A DNA stretch of 64,000 bases from Latrodectus hesperus (GCA_037975125.1 CM075857.1:20104997-20168996); one strand, 5' to 3'. Shown: positions 26,495 to 37,558, counted from the first letter of the stretch. Notes: generated by a model not told the origin, from the sequence alone. Made by a program: numbers and translations.

Positions 26495-27309
26495 CTGGAA
26501 CCAGGGGGTACGTGTACCTTCCTGGGGCTTGAGCAGCCACCAGGCGCGTCGGCAAGTGGTGGATAGCCGAATGTCCTGTAGGAATGACAGGATAGCCCTG
26601 AATATAGAATCAGAGGCCGCGAACCAGCTCCCGTAAACCCTGGTGTTATGCGATCCGTGCCTAGGGCTAATTGGCACCGCGGTATTGGTGTCTTAACGGA
26701 GCCTCTAGTTGCCTGGCGAACTTCTAGAGTAATTTGCCTTGCCCAGTAACTCAGGCAATGCTGAGTGGACTTATATCACCTGAGCTTTTTAATTGTTATC
26801 TTGTGGCTGAAAAGACACAAGAAGTAACAAACCTTTCTGCATTTGCAGGTGAAGCCTCTAAAGTAGACCTTGCTGAGAAAGACAAGGGAACTCAGAGGCA
26901 AACTTGTAAAGGGGCAGCAATGAATCCTTCACTTGAGGTAGAAATGACCTCCAAACCATCTTCTTCTGGTGAAAGTCAGGAAGCTATTCCTAGCATGAAT
27001 GACTTTCTGACCAGATGGGACTGTTTCAGCAAGACCTTATCTGCTGGAAATGTCATATGCAAGAGGAAACGGCAGAGCATGTCATTTACGAATGTGAGGC
27101 TCTTGCCCTCCCTAGATTAACTTCTTTAGGCTTCATCCATACTAGAGAGTTACACCTAGTCTCCATTAAAGGGTTATCGGACTTTATTAGTAAAGTGGGT
27201 GACCCGAGCAACTGGAACTAGGAAACATTAGGTTTGGAGTTAATGGTACAAAATGCTGATAAAAGCAGAGGTGCCCAATGACATACAAACCCAATTTTAA
27301 GAAGAAGAA
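26495..27309 (+). mobile_element. Internally deleted (RIME-like) non-LTR element, nested
   Basis: An 815-bp plus-strand insert interrupts ORF2 of the older element. TAACAATTTGGATC (26481-26494) and TAATAATTTGGATC (27310-27323) flank it, a 14-bp target duplication with one mismatch; the duplicated ORF2 copy at 26190 shows the empty site. The insert begins with a GC-rich leader (CTGGAACCAGGGGGTACGTG), then an ORF1-like start at about 26734, and ends with a Cys-rich C-terminus (CWKCHMQEETAEHVIYEC, stop at 27221), a short 3' UTR and a GAA-type tail. The C-x2-C...H...C end is typical after RNase H in I/R1-type ORF2. The endonuclease, RT and RNase H between are missing. Confidence 0.8.
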
Positions 27310-28485
27310 TAATAATTTGGATCAGATAGGGGTGCAATGTTAATTTTCTGTCGAAAGTTACTCTTAAATATTTACAGGTTTGTGACCATGGTATAATTTC
27401 GTTGTTGATCTTAATTACACTGGGTGGAATTAGTCTTGTTTTGTTAAAAATTATGGATACACTTTTATTTATATTAATAAGAATTTTCCATTTAACGAAC
27501 CAGAGCTCAAGCTGTTCTAAATGTTTGTTGAGTGATTCTGTGATATATGATGTTTTCCTACCTTGTGCTAGTATAAATGTGTCGTCTGCAAAAAGATGCA
27601 GGGAAGTTAGTGTTGATGTTGGAATGTCGTTCACATAAATAAGAAAGAGTCTTGGCCACAATTTGGACCCTTGTAGCACTCCGGCTAAGATTTGTCTACG
27701 TGTTGAGTATGTAGTACAAATGCGAACCTGGAACATTCGTCCCAAAAGATATGAAATTAGTATCCTAATGAGTGGGTCAGGTAGACCAATGTTAATGAGT
27801 TTGTGTACAAGTCCACCAACCCAAACTCGATCGAAAGCTTTGGGAATATCAAGAGAAACTGCTCCTGTACTTTTTTTTATTTTGAAATCCATGGGTGATG
27901 ATTTCCCCTACTCTCATAAGTTGATGCATTGTTGAATGTGATTTTCTGAACCCGTATTGTTCAGGGATAAGAATACTATTGTTTTCTAAAAATTCATCTA
28001 GGCTATTTATTTTGCTTAGAGAGGGCTAGTAGACTAATAGGTCTATAGCTTGAGGGAAGGTAGTTATCTTGTTTTGGTTTTGATATTTGTACTATTACTG
28101 CAATTTCCCATTTTTGAGGAAAATTCGTTATTCTTAATATCTCGTTAATAAGCATCATAATTTTGAATAATGTTTTGTTTGGAATTTTCTTTAGCATTTT
28201 GTTTGTTATCCCGTCAATTCCTGGGGATTTATTATCCTTTAATTTCTTGATTATTGCCTTTACTTCCGACGGGGTGGTGCTTTGTATGACTTGTGTGTGT
28301 GGCCTGGAGAGAAATCTGAGTATGTTGCTTGCAACCAGATCTTCGATTCTGGAGTCGTGTAGGTCATTAGTGGTGAATTGTGTTTCAAAAACGTCAACAA
28401 TTGCTTCTGTTTCTTGTTTATCTGTGTATGCAATTGTATTTTGGCCTAGAATGGGTGGAAAATACTGTGGTTTCTTCTTGAGCAT
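27310..28485 (-). pseudogene. Jockey-like ORF2, reverse transcriptase domain
   Basis: The 28003-28485 piece has SPGIDGITNKMLKKIPN and YRPISLLALS, the fingers and early palm motifs. After a frame change near 27900-28000, the next piece has VSLDIPKAFDRVW (first catalytic Asp), GVLQGS and LFADDTFIL, the catalytic FADD box. It continues to KYLRVTFDRKL before the nested element interrupts it at 27310. An IGLPDPLIR block and these motifs are characteristic of the non-LTR Jockey/CR1 group. All catalytic Asp residues remain, but the frame is broken. Confidence 0.85.
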
Positions 28486-28499
28486 ACTGAAGGCCTTCC

Positions 28500-29563
28500 T
28501 AATGGATCGGTCCTGAATATTTAATGATTCTAATTTTTCTCTCCATTTTTTGTAAATTGTATGAACTTATCTTGGCTCTGAATTCGTTATTCGCTTTATT
28601 ACATTGATTTTTTTATTCGGGGGTCTCTGCTAATTTGATATAGCTTCTTGAGTCTGTTTCTGTTTGCTTTCAAAATTCTAAGGCACCAGGGTAGGAGGTG
28701 AGTGGGACGGAGGGAGTGGGGTTTTGCTGATTTGCGGTGCGCTGCAAGCAGTTCCGCCTCCAAGCGAGTCATTTTCAATTTCATATCCTGTGTTTGTATT
28801 AATTATATTAAACGGGCTATTGTTTAAAACCTCTTTGTATTTGATCCAATCCGTGTTATGAAGAGTGGGAGTATTAATCAAAGGAAAATTAAAGTCAAAC
28901 TCGATCATGACTGGATTATGATCCGAACTGAGTTCCGTGATTGTGTAAATTTTAGTGTTATAATTAATTCCTCTGGTGAGTGCAATATCAATTGTTGTTA
29001 CTGAATTAGCACTAAAATGTGTGGGTGTGTCACATGCATGGGTTTTTAGTTCGGCTGTATCAGCGAATGTTTTAATTATTTGACGTGTTTTGTTGTGTAC
29101 CTACAGTTCCATGCAGTGTGCGTATCATTAAGGTCTCCAAATATTAAAATATCATAGTTTGTTGTAAGCATTGCTTCAAGATCCATGTTTATGTATTGAT
29201 ATTGTGGTCTATGTTTGATATATGTGGAATAGAATGTAATATGGGGTAGGGTTGGCAGGGTCAATGTGACCAAGGTTGCCTCTATTGTAATTAATTTGTG
29301 TGTTGTGTTTTGGTAGTGTGGGAAACTACTCTTGACAAAAAATAACTGTCCCACCCCCCTGCTAGGGTGGCATTTCTTGGGCGATCATTTCTATAGCACG
29401 CATATCCTGGGATGTGAATGTTTACATTATTTGTTAGGAATGATTCCTGAATTAAGATTATATCTGGATTATGGCCATTTACAAAGTCACGAAATTCGAC
29501 CATTTTGTTTCTACCACAAGAATTCCACGATAAGACTAGAAATCTCCGTTGTGTAGCACACAT
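28500..29563 (-). pseudogene. Jockey-like ORF2, endonuclease domain
   Basis: Pieces in order give the exonuclease-endonuclease-phosphatase fold motifs: VLSWNSCGRN and IILIQESFL (29291-29563; metal-binding Asn and Glu), LIFGDLNDTHTAWNC (29076-29354), and SSDHNPVMIEFDF (about 28890-28935; catalytic Asp-His). The order and spacing are those of the AP-type endonuclease that nicks the target in Jockey-like elements. At least two frameshifts (near 29300 and 28970-29070) separate them. The part downstream to 28500 is the linker to the reverse transcriptase. Confidence 0.8.
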
Positions 29564-31028
29564 TAAGGGGTGTTATTAACTTGTTTAAACATGTCCATAA
29601 GGACAAACATTTTATCCATTGGGTCAGTTTTGGACTGAATTCTTTTAATGGCTTCTGGAATATTAATTCCATTAAATACTTCTCTTAATTCTCTTAAGAA
29701 TTTGAATAAATCATTAAAGTCGTTTTTATTTTGATTTTGTCCATCGCTTGGAACAATTGCATTGGTTGAGGGGGGTATGGGCTTAAGTGCCACGGGAGCG
29801 GAGGTTTCTTTATGACCACTATACTTGCGCGCATGAGATCTCCTCTCTTGTATGATTATTTTTAAATGTTTTCGTTTTCGGTTTGGGGAATTTCTCACAT
29901 CCCAATAGCTTGCAGGATGGTTTCCATTACAATTGCAGCAGACTGGGGATTCTAGTTTTTTGTCCTTGGGACATTCTTTTGTATTATGTGCTTCGGCACA
30001 TTTCACGCAGGGGGGTGCCATATGGCAAAAATCGCTTGAGTGATGAAAACGTTGGCAGTTAAACGCTGCATAACTGTTTTGTTTCCCCTATAATGTTCGA
30101 TAGTAGGGTTTGAAATATGACACACACTTTTTAATTTAAATAAAGAACTTATTTCTGGGCCATTGTAGAGTTGGACCAGAAATAGAGGTAGGGGTTTTCC
30201 ATTTCTCTGGCTAGTCATCCTGTTTACTTTGTGGATTTTATAGCCTTGATTGGCTAAGTCAGAAACAATTTCTTCACATTTTGTGATCATGGGAAGTCCT
30301 CTGACAGCAAACTTACGGAGTTTCTCATTTTTTACTCTTAGGAGGATATATTCATAGTTGTCAGATTCAAGAAATTTAGTAATTTCCCTGTGGTGGTCTG
30401 CTGTTTTGGGCAGCAATTTTAAATTTTCACCTCAAGTTCTCTGTTCAATATCTATTTTTAATTCATTTTTTAATTTGGTCATAAATAAAACATGGCTTTC
30501 ACCATAACTTACAATTATGTGTGAAATTTTAGGGGCCATTTCAGTCACTGGCTGGTCATCCATTTTTTCATGGTTTTCTTCCTCCGGAGTTAGCTTACTG
30601 AACGCGTTAGTCACTGCTATGGGGGTCTTGGTGACACACTCACTCACAGCTTTGGCTGTTTTCTTGGGGAAAATGAAAAGTTCCTCACCATCATTAGTTC
30701 ATTTTTTATTAAATTTATCCTTTTGAGGGGCAATATGAGCCACTTTTACTATTGTGGGGGTAGTAGCGGGGTTTGCCATATCAGAAACAAGATTATAGCT
30801 ACTTGTACTTGCAGTATTTAAAGTTTCTCTGCAGGTTTTAATCTTGATATACAACATGTCCAAGATGTTTTGTTGTGGATGTACTTCCGTATTGCAGGCT
30901 CTGCTACCCAGTAGCACCGTCTGGATTTCCAGTAGTTGCTTCAGATGGAGTTCCGAGGCATTGTTGCATTTGGGATTCATAATGTCCGTCCGCTTTGCAG
31001 GTTGTATTAATCCTTTGTTTGCAGCCAT
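29563..31028 (-). pseudogene. Jockey-like ORF1 (gag-like, PRE_C2HC and CCHC knuckles)
   Basis: ORF1 starts at ATG 31028 (MAANKGLIQPAKRTD) and survives in four pieces. The first, to 30699, is unannotatable N-terminus. The piece at 30003-30416 carries a PRE_C2HC-type region (KLRKFAVRGLPMITKCEEIV, then GYKIHKVNRM), which precedes zinc knuckles in Jockey ORF1 proteins. The piece at 29563-30021 has CVKCAEAHNTKEC (CX2CX4HX4C) and a second knuckle, CCNCNGNHPASYW, whose last Cys is lost. The product would coat the RNA intermediate. The breaks need at least three frame changes. The end abuts the ORF2 start at 29563. Confidence 0.8.
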
Positions 31029-31146
31029 TGTCCCAGTCAGGTCCAGTCAGAGGTCAATAAAATCAATCAGCTTTAAAAAAAGCAGCAGTTGATAGCACTG
31101 AAAAGTGCGGTTTTTGTTCGAACTGAATTCAGATAATTATCTTCAG

Positions 31147-31979
31147 TGAAGGCGAAATAGTAACAGCTCTAGATATCAGTACGCCTGCTGGAGCGGGGAA
31201 TGAGTTTGTACTCCTACGTTTCTATAAAATTGAAACAAAACAACTTTCTTCAACAATCAAATAAGTGAAGGCGAAATAGTAACAGCTCTAGATATCAGTA
31301 CGCCTGCTGGAGCGGGGAATGAGTTTGTACTCCTACGTTTCTATAAAATTGAAACAAAACAACCTTCTTCAACAATCAAATAACTGAAGGCGAAATAGTA
31401 ACAGCTCTAGATATCAGTACGCCTGCTGGAGCGGGGAATGAGTTTGTACTCCTACGTTTCTATAAAATTGAAACAAAACAACCTTCTTCAACAATCAAAT
31501 AAGTGAAGGCGAAATAGTAACAGCTCTAGATATCAGTACGCCTGCTGGAGCGGGGAATGAGTTTGTACTCCTACGTTTCTATAAAATTGAAACAAAACAA
31601 CCTTCTTCAACAATCAAATAAGTGAAGGCGAAATAGTAACAGCTCTAGATATCAGTACGCCTGCTGGAGCGGGGAATGAGTTTGTACTCCTACGTTTCTA
31701 TAAAATTGAAACAAAACAACCTTCTTCAACAATCAAATAAGTGAAGGCGAAATAGTAACAGCTCTTGATATCAGTATGCCTGCTGGAGCGAGGAATGAGT
31801 TTTTACTCCTACGTTTCTATAAAATTGAAACAAAACAACCTTCTTCAACAATCAAATAAGTGAAGGCGAAATAGTAACAGCTCTAGATATCAGTACGCCT
31901 GCTGGAGCGAGGAATGAGTTTGTACTCCTACGTTTCTATAAAATTGAAACAAAACAACCTTCTTCAACAATCAAATAAT
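31147..31979 (-). repeat. Seven 119-bp tandem monomers at 5' end of the Jockey-like element
   Basis: Exactly seven units begin with TGAAGGCGAAATAGTAACAG at 31147, 31266, 31385, 31504, 31623, 31742 and 31861, period 119 with no indels. Units 2-5 are almost identical. Unit 6 has several private changes, and units 6 and 7 share GCGAGG where the rest have GCGGGG. They lie 119 bp upstream of the ORF1 ATG (31028, minus strand), so on the element's strand they are the 5' UTR, the place of promoter monomers in mouse L1. That role is inference; a coincidental satellite is possible. Confidence 0.9.
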
Positions 31980-33820
31980 AAATTTATTTAACAAGGCATA
32001 ACAAACAATCTACAAAATAATAAAAAAAAAAAACAAGAGCCTTTTATTAAAGCTCTAGTCCCCACAGCAGCTACTTTTCAACTTCTTTTTTACATTTTCT
32101 TTCGCTTGAACCCCCAAAATGTTAGCAACTCTAAGGCGCCATACTTTAAAACCAAGATAAACCTTCCTATAAAGCCAAGATAAGTAAAAAATAAAAACTA
32201 CAAAATTGCCTAAACAACCTCCATTAACCGATTTTCCTTTGTCATCATAAAGCTATTAATAATCGCACAGATTATAAAAAAGACACTTTTGCTTAGAGTC
32301 GTTGTACTCACAATAAATATCAGATATAGCTAATGTGAAAATCCTTGAATTTGCACGAGTTGTGGGACGATAAGCTTCGATAATTTACTCTCTCTAATAA
32401 GTTTAGTATATTTGATTACGACTAATATTATATAAGGAGTATAATCATTAGAAATTACATGGCTAATGAGTCAGAGCATTGATTACATCAAACCAAATAA
32501 ATTTTTATAACTTACTTTATATTCTAAGAGATATTTTACATTTTAGTTTTAAAGATATCGTGAAACATATGCCTTTTTTGTACAAGATACAGTACAAACA
32601 ACAAATATTTAAATACGGATAAGTCACAATGGCTTACATTTGTTTTCTTAATATAAGAACATTTTATCCATCACAATCGTGGAATGCCATTGTGGGTTCA
32701 GGAAATTCATTTCTACTTGAAAGCAGCAGTCAACAATCATAATTGTCTTATTTGATCCAGGAGAATTTTTGGCTAAAGAGAGAAATTCCCTAATATTTTT
32801 CTAAATTTACTTTTGTAGGAGATTTCAGAGCGACTTCTGTTTTTAATGTTTTTTTTTTTCCTTTTAGAAAATAAATATTAAGAGTTCTATCATATGTTTT
32901 CTTAGGGTCATCAGTACCATCTTATGCAGAAAATATTTGTTATGCCTATTTACAGACAAAATAATATAATTATCTATGGGGTCATATTTGAACTCAAAGT
33001 AAAAACATCTTGTTGATATTAACAAATATGAAAGTTAAACACAACTGAATTATCTAACACCTATTCTAGTCATTTTAAATTTTCTTTAAGTATGTGAAAT
33101 AATATTACAAAGGATTTTGAATTCCTTGGTCTCAGCAAGCGATATCCACCTTGTACGAACAAATAATTTGATCTCGGAAAGACCACATAGTTATAAATGA
33201 ATAATTTATAATTATAATATATTTTGTTTTTCTAGCATATTAATATTCTCATTATATAGTAACAGCCACTCGATGTCAATAGAATTATTGCATACGTGCA
33301 ATATGTGCGTTCACGATCTCTATATATGTGTTACGATTTTTTGATTGTTTGTGGATCATATGGCATATGCCATTCTATAGGCTTGTTCTGATTTTATGGT
33401 CATTTTTTAACTAGTCACAATTTTATTCATCAATAAACATGCAAAAAATTATTACTAGAATGCTTCCATTTTTTTTGGGTTACATTAATTAATAAAAATG
33501 AGTTTCCATTCAAAATTTTTGCACGTCAGATTTTAATTTATAAAAATTAGTTTAACATTTTAATTAATATAAAAATTAGTTTTTATTAAGAAAATGTTTT
33601 TGCACGCCAAGAATACTTCGAGGCCTATTAAAGGCACGGAAATGAAAACTCAGATTGATGGTCTCATGCAGGTTTTATTTTCATGATTTTATTTGTAAAT
33701 GAGATATTGAGGTTAAATTTTCCTATTTCTCTCTCTGGTTTGTCTTATTAATAAACTTAAAAAAATGTTTGAATTACTTAAGCAAGGTCAAATGAATCTA
33801 GGAAGCTCGATAAATTTGAG
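31980..33820. other. AT-rich stretch between the two retroelements
   Basis: A block at about 31980-32160 is of different texture: an A12 run, a small hairpin (AGAGCCTTTTATTAAAGCTCT), and on the minus strand a CTAACATTTTGGGGGTTC string that resembles an LTR end plus primer site. No matching LTR could be found, so it stays unassigned. The remainder to 33820 shows no gene. Confidence 0.45.
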
Positions 33821-34128
33821 TGTAACAACCAATCGCCAGAGAAGCGAGTGACGTCACCCATGTGACTGCTTGCGTTATTGTGTAACCTAAAACCTTTTTT
33901 TTTCAGTATGCATCCGGCACTCGCCGAGCAATGTTTTGATTTAGTTAAGAAATAAATATTTGAACTTCTGTTTTTCAAAGTCATTATTGATAATTTCTGT
34001 CTTCAATTTAAATATCGCGTAGATATTTCGGCCCATAATTATATTATGTTACGTTGAAAAGAATTCCATTTTTATACATGATCGAGAAATCGAATTCGGA
34101 ATTATTCAAATTAAAACGAAACGTAACA
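33821..34128 (+). repeat. BEL/Pao 5' LTR
   Basis: A 308-bp LTR, TGTAACAACC...CGTAACA, containing a T9 run and a GAAATAAATATTTGAAC stretch with a probable AATAAA signal. It matches 37633-37933 almost throughout. TTGAG precedes it. Confidence 0.93.
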
Positions 34129-34132
34129 TAAG

Positions 34133-34150
34133 TGGCGCCCAACGTGGGGC
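34133..34150 (+). promoter_or_regulatory. Primer-binding site
   Basis: TGGCGCCCAACGTGGGGC begins four bases after the 5' LTR, the normal place for priming of minus-strand synthesis. It begins TGG, as expected for pairing with a tRNA CCA end. Which tRNA is used was not determined. Confidence 0.8.
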
Positions 34151-34181
34151 CTGAAGATTGAAATTAAAGTTTTACTGAAGA

Positions 34182-35165
34182 ATGGATTTGTTGAAACAGA
34201 AGAGAAAAGGGCTTCGAGCATCCTTTACAGTCTGCGGGAATAAAATTCAAGAAGAATTCCTGAAACCAGAAGTAGATAAGAATGTTATTTCGGTTTTATC
34301 CGCGCAGTTAGAAGACAAATTTCAAAGATTAGAAGACAGAGAAAACGAAATTTTAACTTCAAAAGATGCGGAACGGTTATATGAAGAAGATTTCATTACA
34401 GCAGAAGAATATCGTGATAGATATATTGAACTTTTTGAAAAATGCTGTAAAGTAACTATGAAAACGGAAGTCTCTCAAGATACCTCAAATAAGAAACAAT
34501 TCAAGCTCCCGAAGTTAGAACTAAAGCGATTTTCCGATGAGACTAGAGAATGGCTTGGTTTTTGGAGTCAGTTCTCCAAAATTGATGATGATGAGAAAAT
34601 TCCACCAGAAGACAAGTTCCAGTATTTGCTACATGCAATAGTGCCAGAATCGAAAGCAGCAAGATTAGTAGAAAGCTTCCCGCCAACAGCGGATAACTAT
34701 CCCAAAGTCATAGAACAGTTACAGGATCGCTTCGGGCGGAGTGATCTACTTGTACAAGTTTACGTCAGAGACTTGTTAACTATGGTAATGAGAAATGCCT
34801 CCTCAAACCGAACTAAAACGGATTTAGCTGTTCTTTACGATGAACTGGAATCAAAACTGCGCGCGCTGGACAGCCTAGGAAAAACCCAAGAAAAGTGCGG
34901 GGACTTTTTAACTCCCCTTGTGGAATCGTGCTTGCCTGAAAGTGTCCTAATAGCTTGGGAAAGAAACCGAAGTACACTTGACGGAGGAGTACGTTCGTTA
35001 GAAAATTTGATGTCTTTTCTGAGACAAGAAGTTCAAGGACAAGAAATGGTTGTGCTCGCCCGTACCGGGTTTGGAGCTCCCCGAATTGACAAACACAAGG
35101 AATCCCGTGAAGGGAATATTATTACGGCTGCCGCCCTAATAAGTACATCCGAAACAGAAAATTAA
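34182..35165 (+). CDS. BEL/Pao gag (327 aa)
   Basis: The frame opens at ATG 34182 (MDLLKQKRKGLRASFTV), 54 bp after the LTR end. It has an N-terminal charged coiled-coil-like segment (about 30-90), then FKLPKLELKRFSDETREWLG at about 108-127 and WSQFSKIDDDEKIPPEDKFQ, the conserved DUF1759-type capsid region of BEL/Pao gag proteins, and LPESVLIAWERN near 254. It would form the particle that encloses the RNA. A TAA at 35163-35165 ends it, and the zinc knuckle frame continues immediately beyond, so the stop may be a mutation or a natural break. Confidence 0.88.
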   Translation: MDLLKQKRKGLRASFTVCGNKIQEEFLKPEVDKNVISVLSAQLEDKFQRLEDRENEILTSKDAERLYEEDFITAEEYRDRYIELFEKCCKVTMKTEVSQDTSNKKQFKLPKLELKRFSDETREWLGFWSQFSKIDDDEKIPPEDKFQYLLHAIVPESKAARLVESFPPTADNYPKVIEQLQDRFGRSDLLVQVYVRDLLTMVMRNASSNRTKTDLAVLYDELESKLRALDSLGKTQEKCGDFLTPLVESCLPESVLIAWERNRSTLDGGVRSLENLMSFLRQEVQGQEMVVLARTGFGAPRIDKHKESREGNIITAAALISTSETEN

Positions 35166-35177
35166 GGTAAGAGGAAT

Positions 35178-35420
35178 TTGGATTGTCTTTTTTGCAATAA
35201 GAAACACCCCAGCCAAGATTGTTTTTCTGCTAGAAAAATGCATTTAGATCAAAAGATTAAAATTCTTAGTCAGAAAGGGGCCTGTTACTCCTGTTTGAGA
35301 ACAGGACATACCTCTAAAAATTGCAGGGCTAAGGTGAAGTGTTTTCATTGTAATAAAAATCACAGTACTCTTATGTGTTATTCAGATGGCAAATGCATGT
35401 ATTCATGGATAACAAAGTAG
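35178..35420 (+). pseudogene. BEL/Pao nucleocapsid zinc knuckles, truncated by deletion
   Basis: Directly after the gag stop, in frame, are CLFCNKKHPSQDC, CYSCLRTGHTSKNC and CFHCNKNHSTLMC, three Cys-His knuckles that bind nucleic acid in BEL/Pao polyproteins. Normally protease follows. Here the frame enters the RNase H segment in the wrong phase (YSDGKCMYSWITK, stop at 35420), marking the internal deletion at about 35385. Confidence 0.85.
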
Positions 35421-37558
35421 CTTATGCCGCTTGTGTTTTCCTTAGAACTATCACTTCCAATGGAGTAAAAATTTGTCTTTTAAGAGCTAAATCACGAGTA
35501 GCTCCTTTAAAACCTATCACCATTCCAAGATTAGAGTTATTATCCTGCACCATTGGAGTAAGATTAGCTCATTCGATCAAAACGGCCCTGAATTTGAGTG
35601 ACTTAAAAACAGTATTTTGGAGTGATTCAATGGTATCACTGTGGTGGATCCTGGAACATGGAGGTTGGACTGTCTTTGTCTCCAATCAAGTTAAAGAAAT
35701 TAAGCAATTGGCACCTAATGCCGAATGGAGACATGTCCCTGGAGTTTCCAATCCCGCCGACATTCTATCGCGAGGCTGCTCTATTCGTCAATTTTTGGAC
35801 TCCCGTTGGTGGGAGGGACCCGAGTGGCTCAAAGAACTACCAGAAAATTGGCCTGAGAATAAATTAGTGTACGAACCAACCAAAATCGAAGTGGAAAAAA
35901 GAATCGTTAAACTTTGTAACATTAATCTTAGTGATACAGAACCAGATTGGTATGCCTTCAGATTTTCTAGTTTCAATTCTATACTACGAATGACTGGTTG
36001 GATGCTACGTTTTTTCAGCAATGTACGAAAAAGAGGTTGTGAAAGGAATTACGGAAACCTTTCGCCCGAAGAAATAGAATCGGCGGAAAAAGTACTCATT
36101 CGTCTTGTACAAAGACATTTTTCCCCTCTTCCAAATAATTTAAAATATCTTAATGCAGTTAAAGATGATGAAGGTATACTTCGAATTAAAACTCGAATAA
36201 CAGAACGAATTGACGAACCTTCATTCCTAGCCCCTATTTCACTCCCTGATAAAAGCATTTTTACTCAAAGATTGATAGAACAATATCATATTAATCACTG
36301 TCATGCAGGTACCCAGATCTTATTAAATTTATTACGTTCAAATTACTGGATAGTTAAAGGGAGAAAAACAGTAACGGGAGTAGTGAGAAAATGTATTCCT
36401 TGCCGATGCTTCAAATCTAAGCCTTTTGTTAGTGATCCAGTTACTCTACCAGCTGACAGAGTGAAAGATGCTTCTGTATTCGAAGTAATTGGACTTGATC
36501 TTGCTGGCCCCCTTTACATTAAACATAGAGACAAAGTATGGGTAGTATTATTCACCTGTGCCATTTATAGAGCGGTTCATCTTGAGTTGGTTTCCTCATT
36601 GTCAACAGAAGCCTTTTTAATGTCTTTGCGAAGGTTTATTGCCAGAAGAGGAAGACCACGTGTCATTTACTCCGACAACGGCACTAATTTCCATGGAGCT
36701 AATGAAGATTTTCGACTGTTGAATTGGGAGAAAATTACTCGAGAAACAGCCCTCCAACGTATTTCTTGGAAATTCAACCCTCCAACCGCGAGTTGGTGGG
36801 GTGGTTTTTGGGAAAGACTGATTAGAGTGGTTAAAGATCTTCTTAAAAGTACCCTCGGAAAGGCTGTACTTACATATGAAGAATTACTTACAGTACTCTC
36901 AGATTGTGAATCTGTTATAAATGCACGTCCACTCACATATCTTTCAGAGGACGTTGAAGATATAAAGCCTATAACACCAGCCATGTTCATGTTAAACGAT
37001 CCCAAGATAAGGAGTGTAACCACAGATATTGATGAAGTTGAAGCCAAGCATTTTCGAATCAGAATTAAACATCGGGCCAAAGTAACTGAGCAGTTAAAGC
37101 TGCGCTTTCGAAAGGAATACCTTGGTCAACTTATACAGCGTCTAAACAGAAGGTGTTCAACTCCAAAAATACAAGTTGGAGAAATCGTGTTAATCGGAGA
37201 CGACAATAAAAAACGTTTGAACTGGCCTCTTGCTAAAGTCATACAGTTGATTCCTGGCAAAGATGATATCGTCAGAACTGTGAAATTGAAAACACAATCC
37301 GGTGTTTTAGTGCGACCTATACAGAGGATTTTTCCCCTAGAGATTTCAGCAACTACTGATAAAGAGGATGTCCCAACTACATCAAATGTGAGAAGAGATT
37401 CCTTTTCAGATGCTGAAGGAAATGATTTGTCACCGGTATCAGAAAATGACATTTCCAGTGATTCTCTAAGAACAATTTTGCTCAGTGATGATAAGGACTT
37501 ACCCAAAACAACCAGAACTGGACGATTAGTGAAAATTCCTCAAAAACTAAATCTGTAA
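35375..37558 (+). CDS. BEL/Pao RNase H and integrase frame (727 aa)
   Basis: Open for 727 codons. Residues 8-130 are RNase H: HVFMDNKVAYAA (first Asp 12), IPRLELLSC (Glu 54), FWSDSMVSLWW (Asp 84) and VSNPADILSRG. Residues 300-345 are the integrase zinc finger (HINHCH, CIPC). Residues 370-485 are the integrase core, with Asp in GLDLAGP (375), Asp in YSDNGTNF (434) and Glu in WGGFWERLI (480), the complete DDE triad. A C-terminal integrase tail follows to the stop at 37558. The first residues derive from the deletion junction, so no natural start exists. The missing upstream parts are protease and reverse transcriptase. Confidence 0.9.
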   Translation: MLFRWQMHVFMDNKVAYAACVFLRTITSNGVKICLLRAKSRVAPLKPITIPRLELLSCTIGVRLAHSIKTALNLSDLKTVFWSDSMVSLWWILEHGGWTVFVSNQVKEIKQLAPNAEWRHVPGVSNPADILSRGCSIRQFLDSRWWEGPEWLKELPENWPENKLVYEPTKIEVEKRIVKLCNINLSDTEPDWYAFRFSSFNSILRMTGWMLRFFSNVRKRGCERNYGNLSPEEIESAEKVLIRLVQRHFSPLPNNLKYLNAVKDDEGILRIKTRITERIDEPSFLAPISLPDKSIFTQRLIEQYHINHCHAGTQILLNLLRSNYWIVKGRKTVTGVVRKCIPCRCFKSKPFVSDPVTLPADRVKDASVFEVIGLDLAGPLYIKHRDKVWVVLFTCAIYRAVHLELVSSLSTEAFLMSLRRFIARRGRPRVIYSDNGTNFHGANEDFRLLNWEKITRETALQRISWKFNPPTASWWGGFWERLIRVVKDLLKSTLGKAVLTYEELLTVLSDCESVINARPLTYLSEDVEDIKPITPAMFMLNDPKIRSVTTDIDEVEAKHFRIRIKHRAKVTEQLKLRFRKEYLGQLIQRLNRRCSTPKIQVGEIVLIGDDNKKRLNWPLAKVIQLIPGKDDIVRTVKLKTQSGVLVRPIQRIFPLEISATTDKEDVPTTSNVRRDSFSDAEGNDLSPVSENDISSDSLRTILLSDDKDLPKTTRTGRLVKIPQKLNL

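Larger units (their letters stand above)
25762..31979 (-). mobile_element. Jockey-like non-LTR retrotransposon with 5' monomers (dead)
   Basis: The parts run on the minus strand in canonical order: seven 119-bp monomers (31979-31147), a short leader, ORF1 (31028-29563) with a PRE_C2HC region and zinc knuckles, and ORF2 (29563-25762) with apurinic-type endonuclease and reverse transcriptase. No RNase H domain follows. The ORFs are broken by several frameshifts, ORF2 contains a local duplication at 25905-26494, and another retroelement is inserted in it at 26495-27309. Family rules place such elements as target-primed retrotransposons of the Jockey/CR1 group. It is not competent now. Confidence 0.85.

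Noticed and set aside
31147..31979. CRISPR-like array
   Set aside because: The 119-bp units are contiguous with no unique spacers, and the host is a eukaryote.
33778..33984. 68-codon minus-strand frame
   Set aside because: Spans the outer boundary and part of the BEL/Pao 5' LTR; not a gene.
36667..37506. Two minus-strand frames of 126-137 codons
   Set aside because: Antisense shadows of the BEL/Pao integrase frame.
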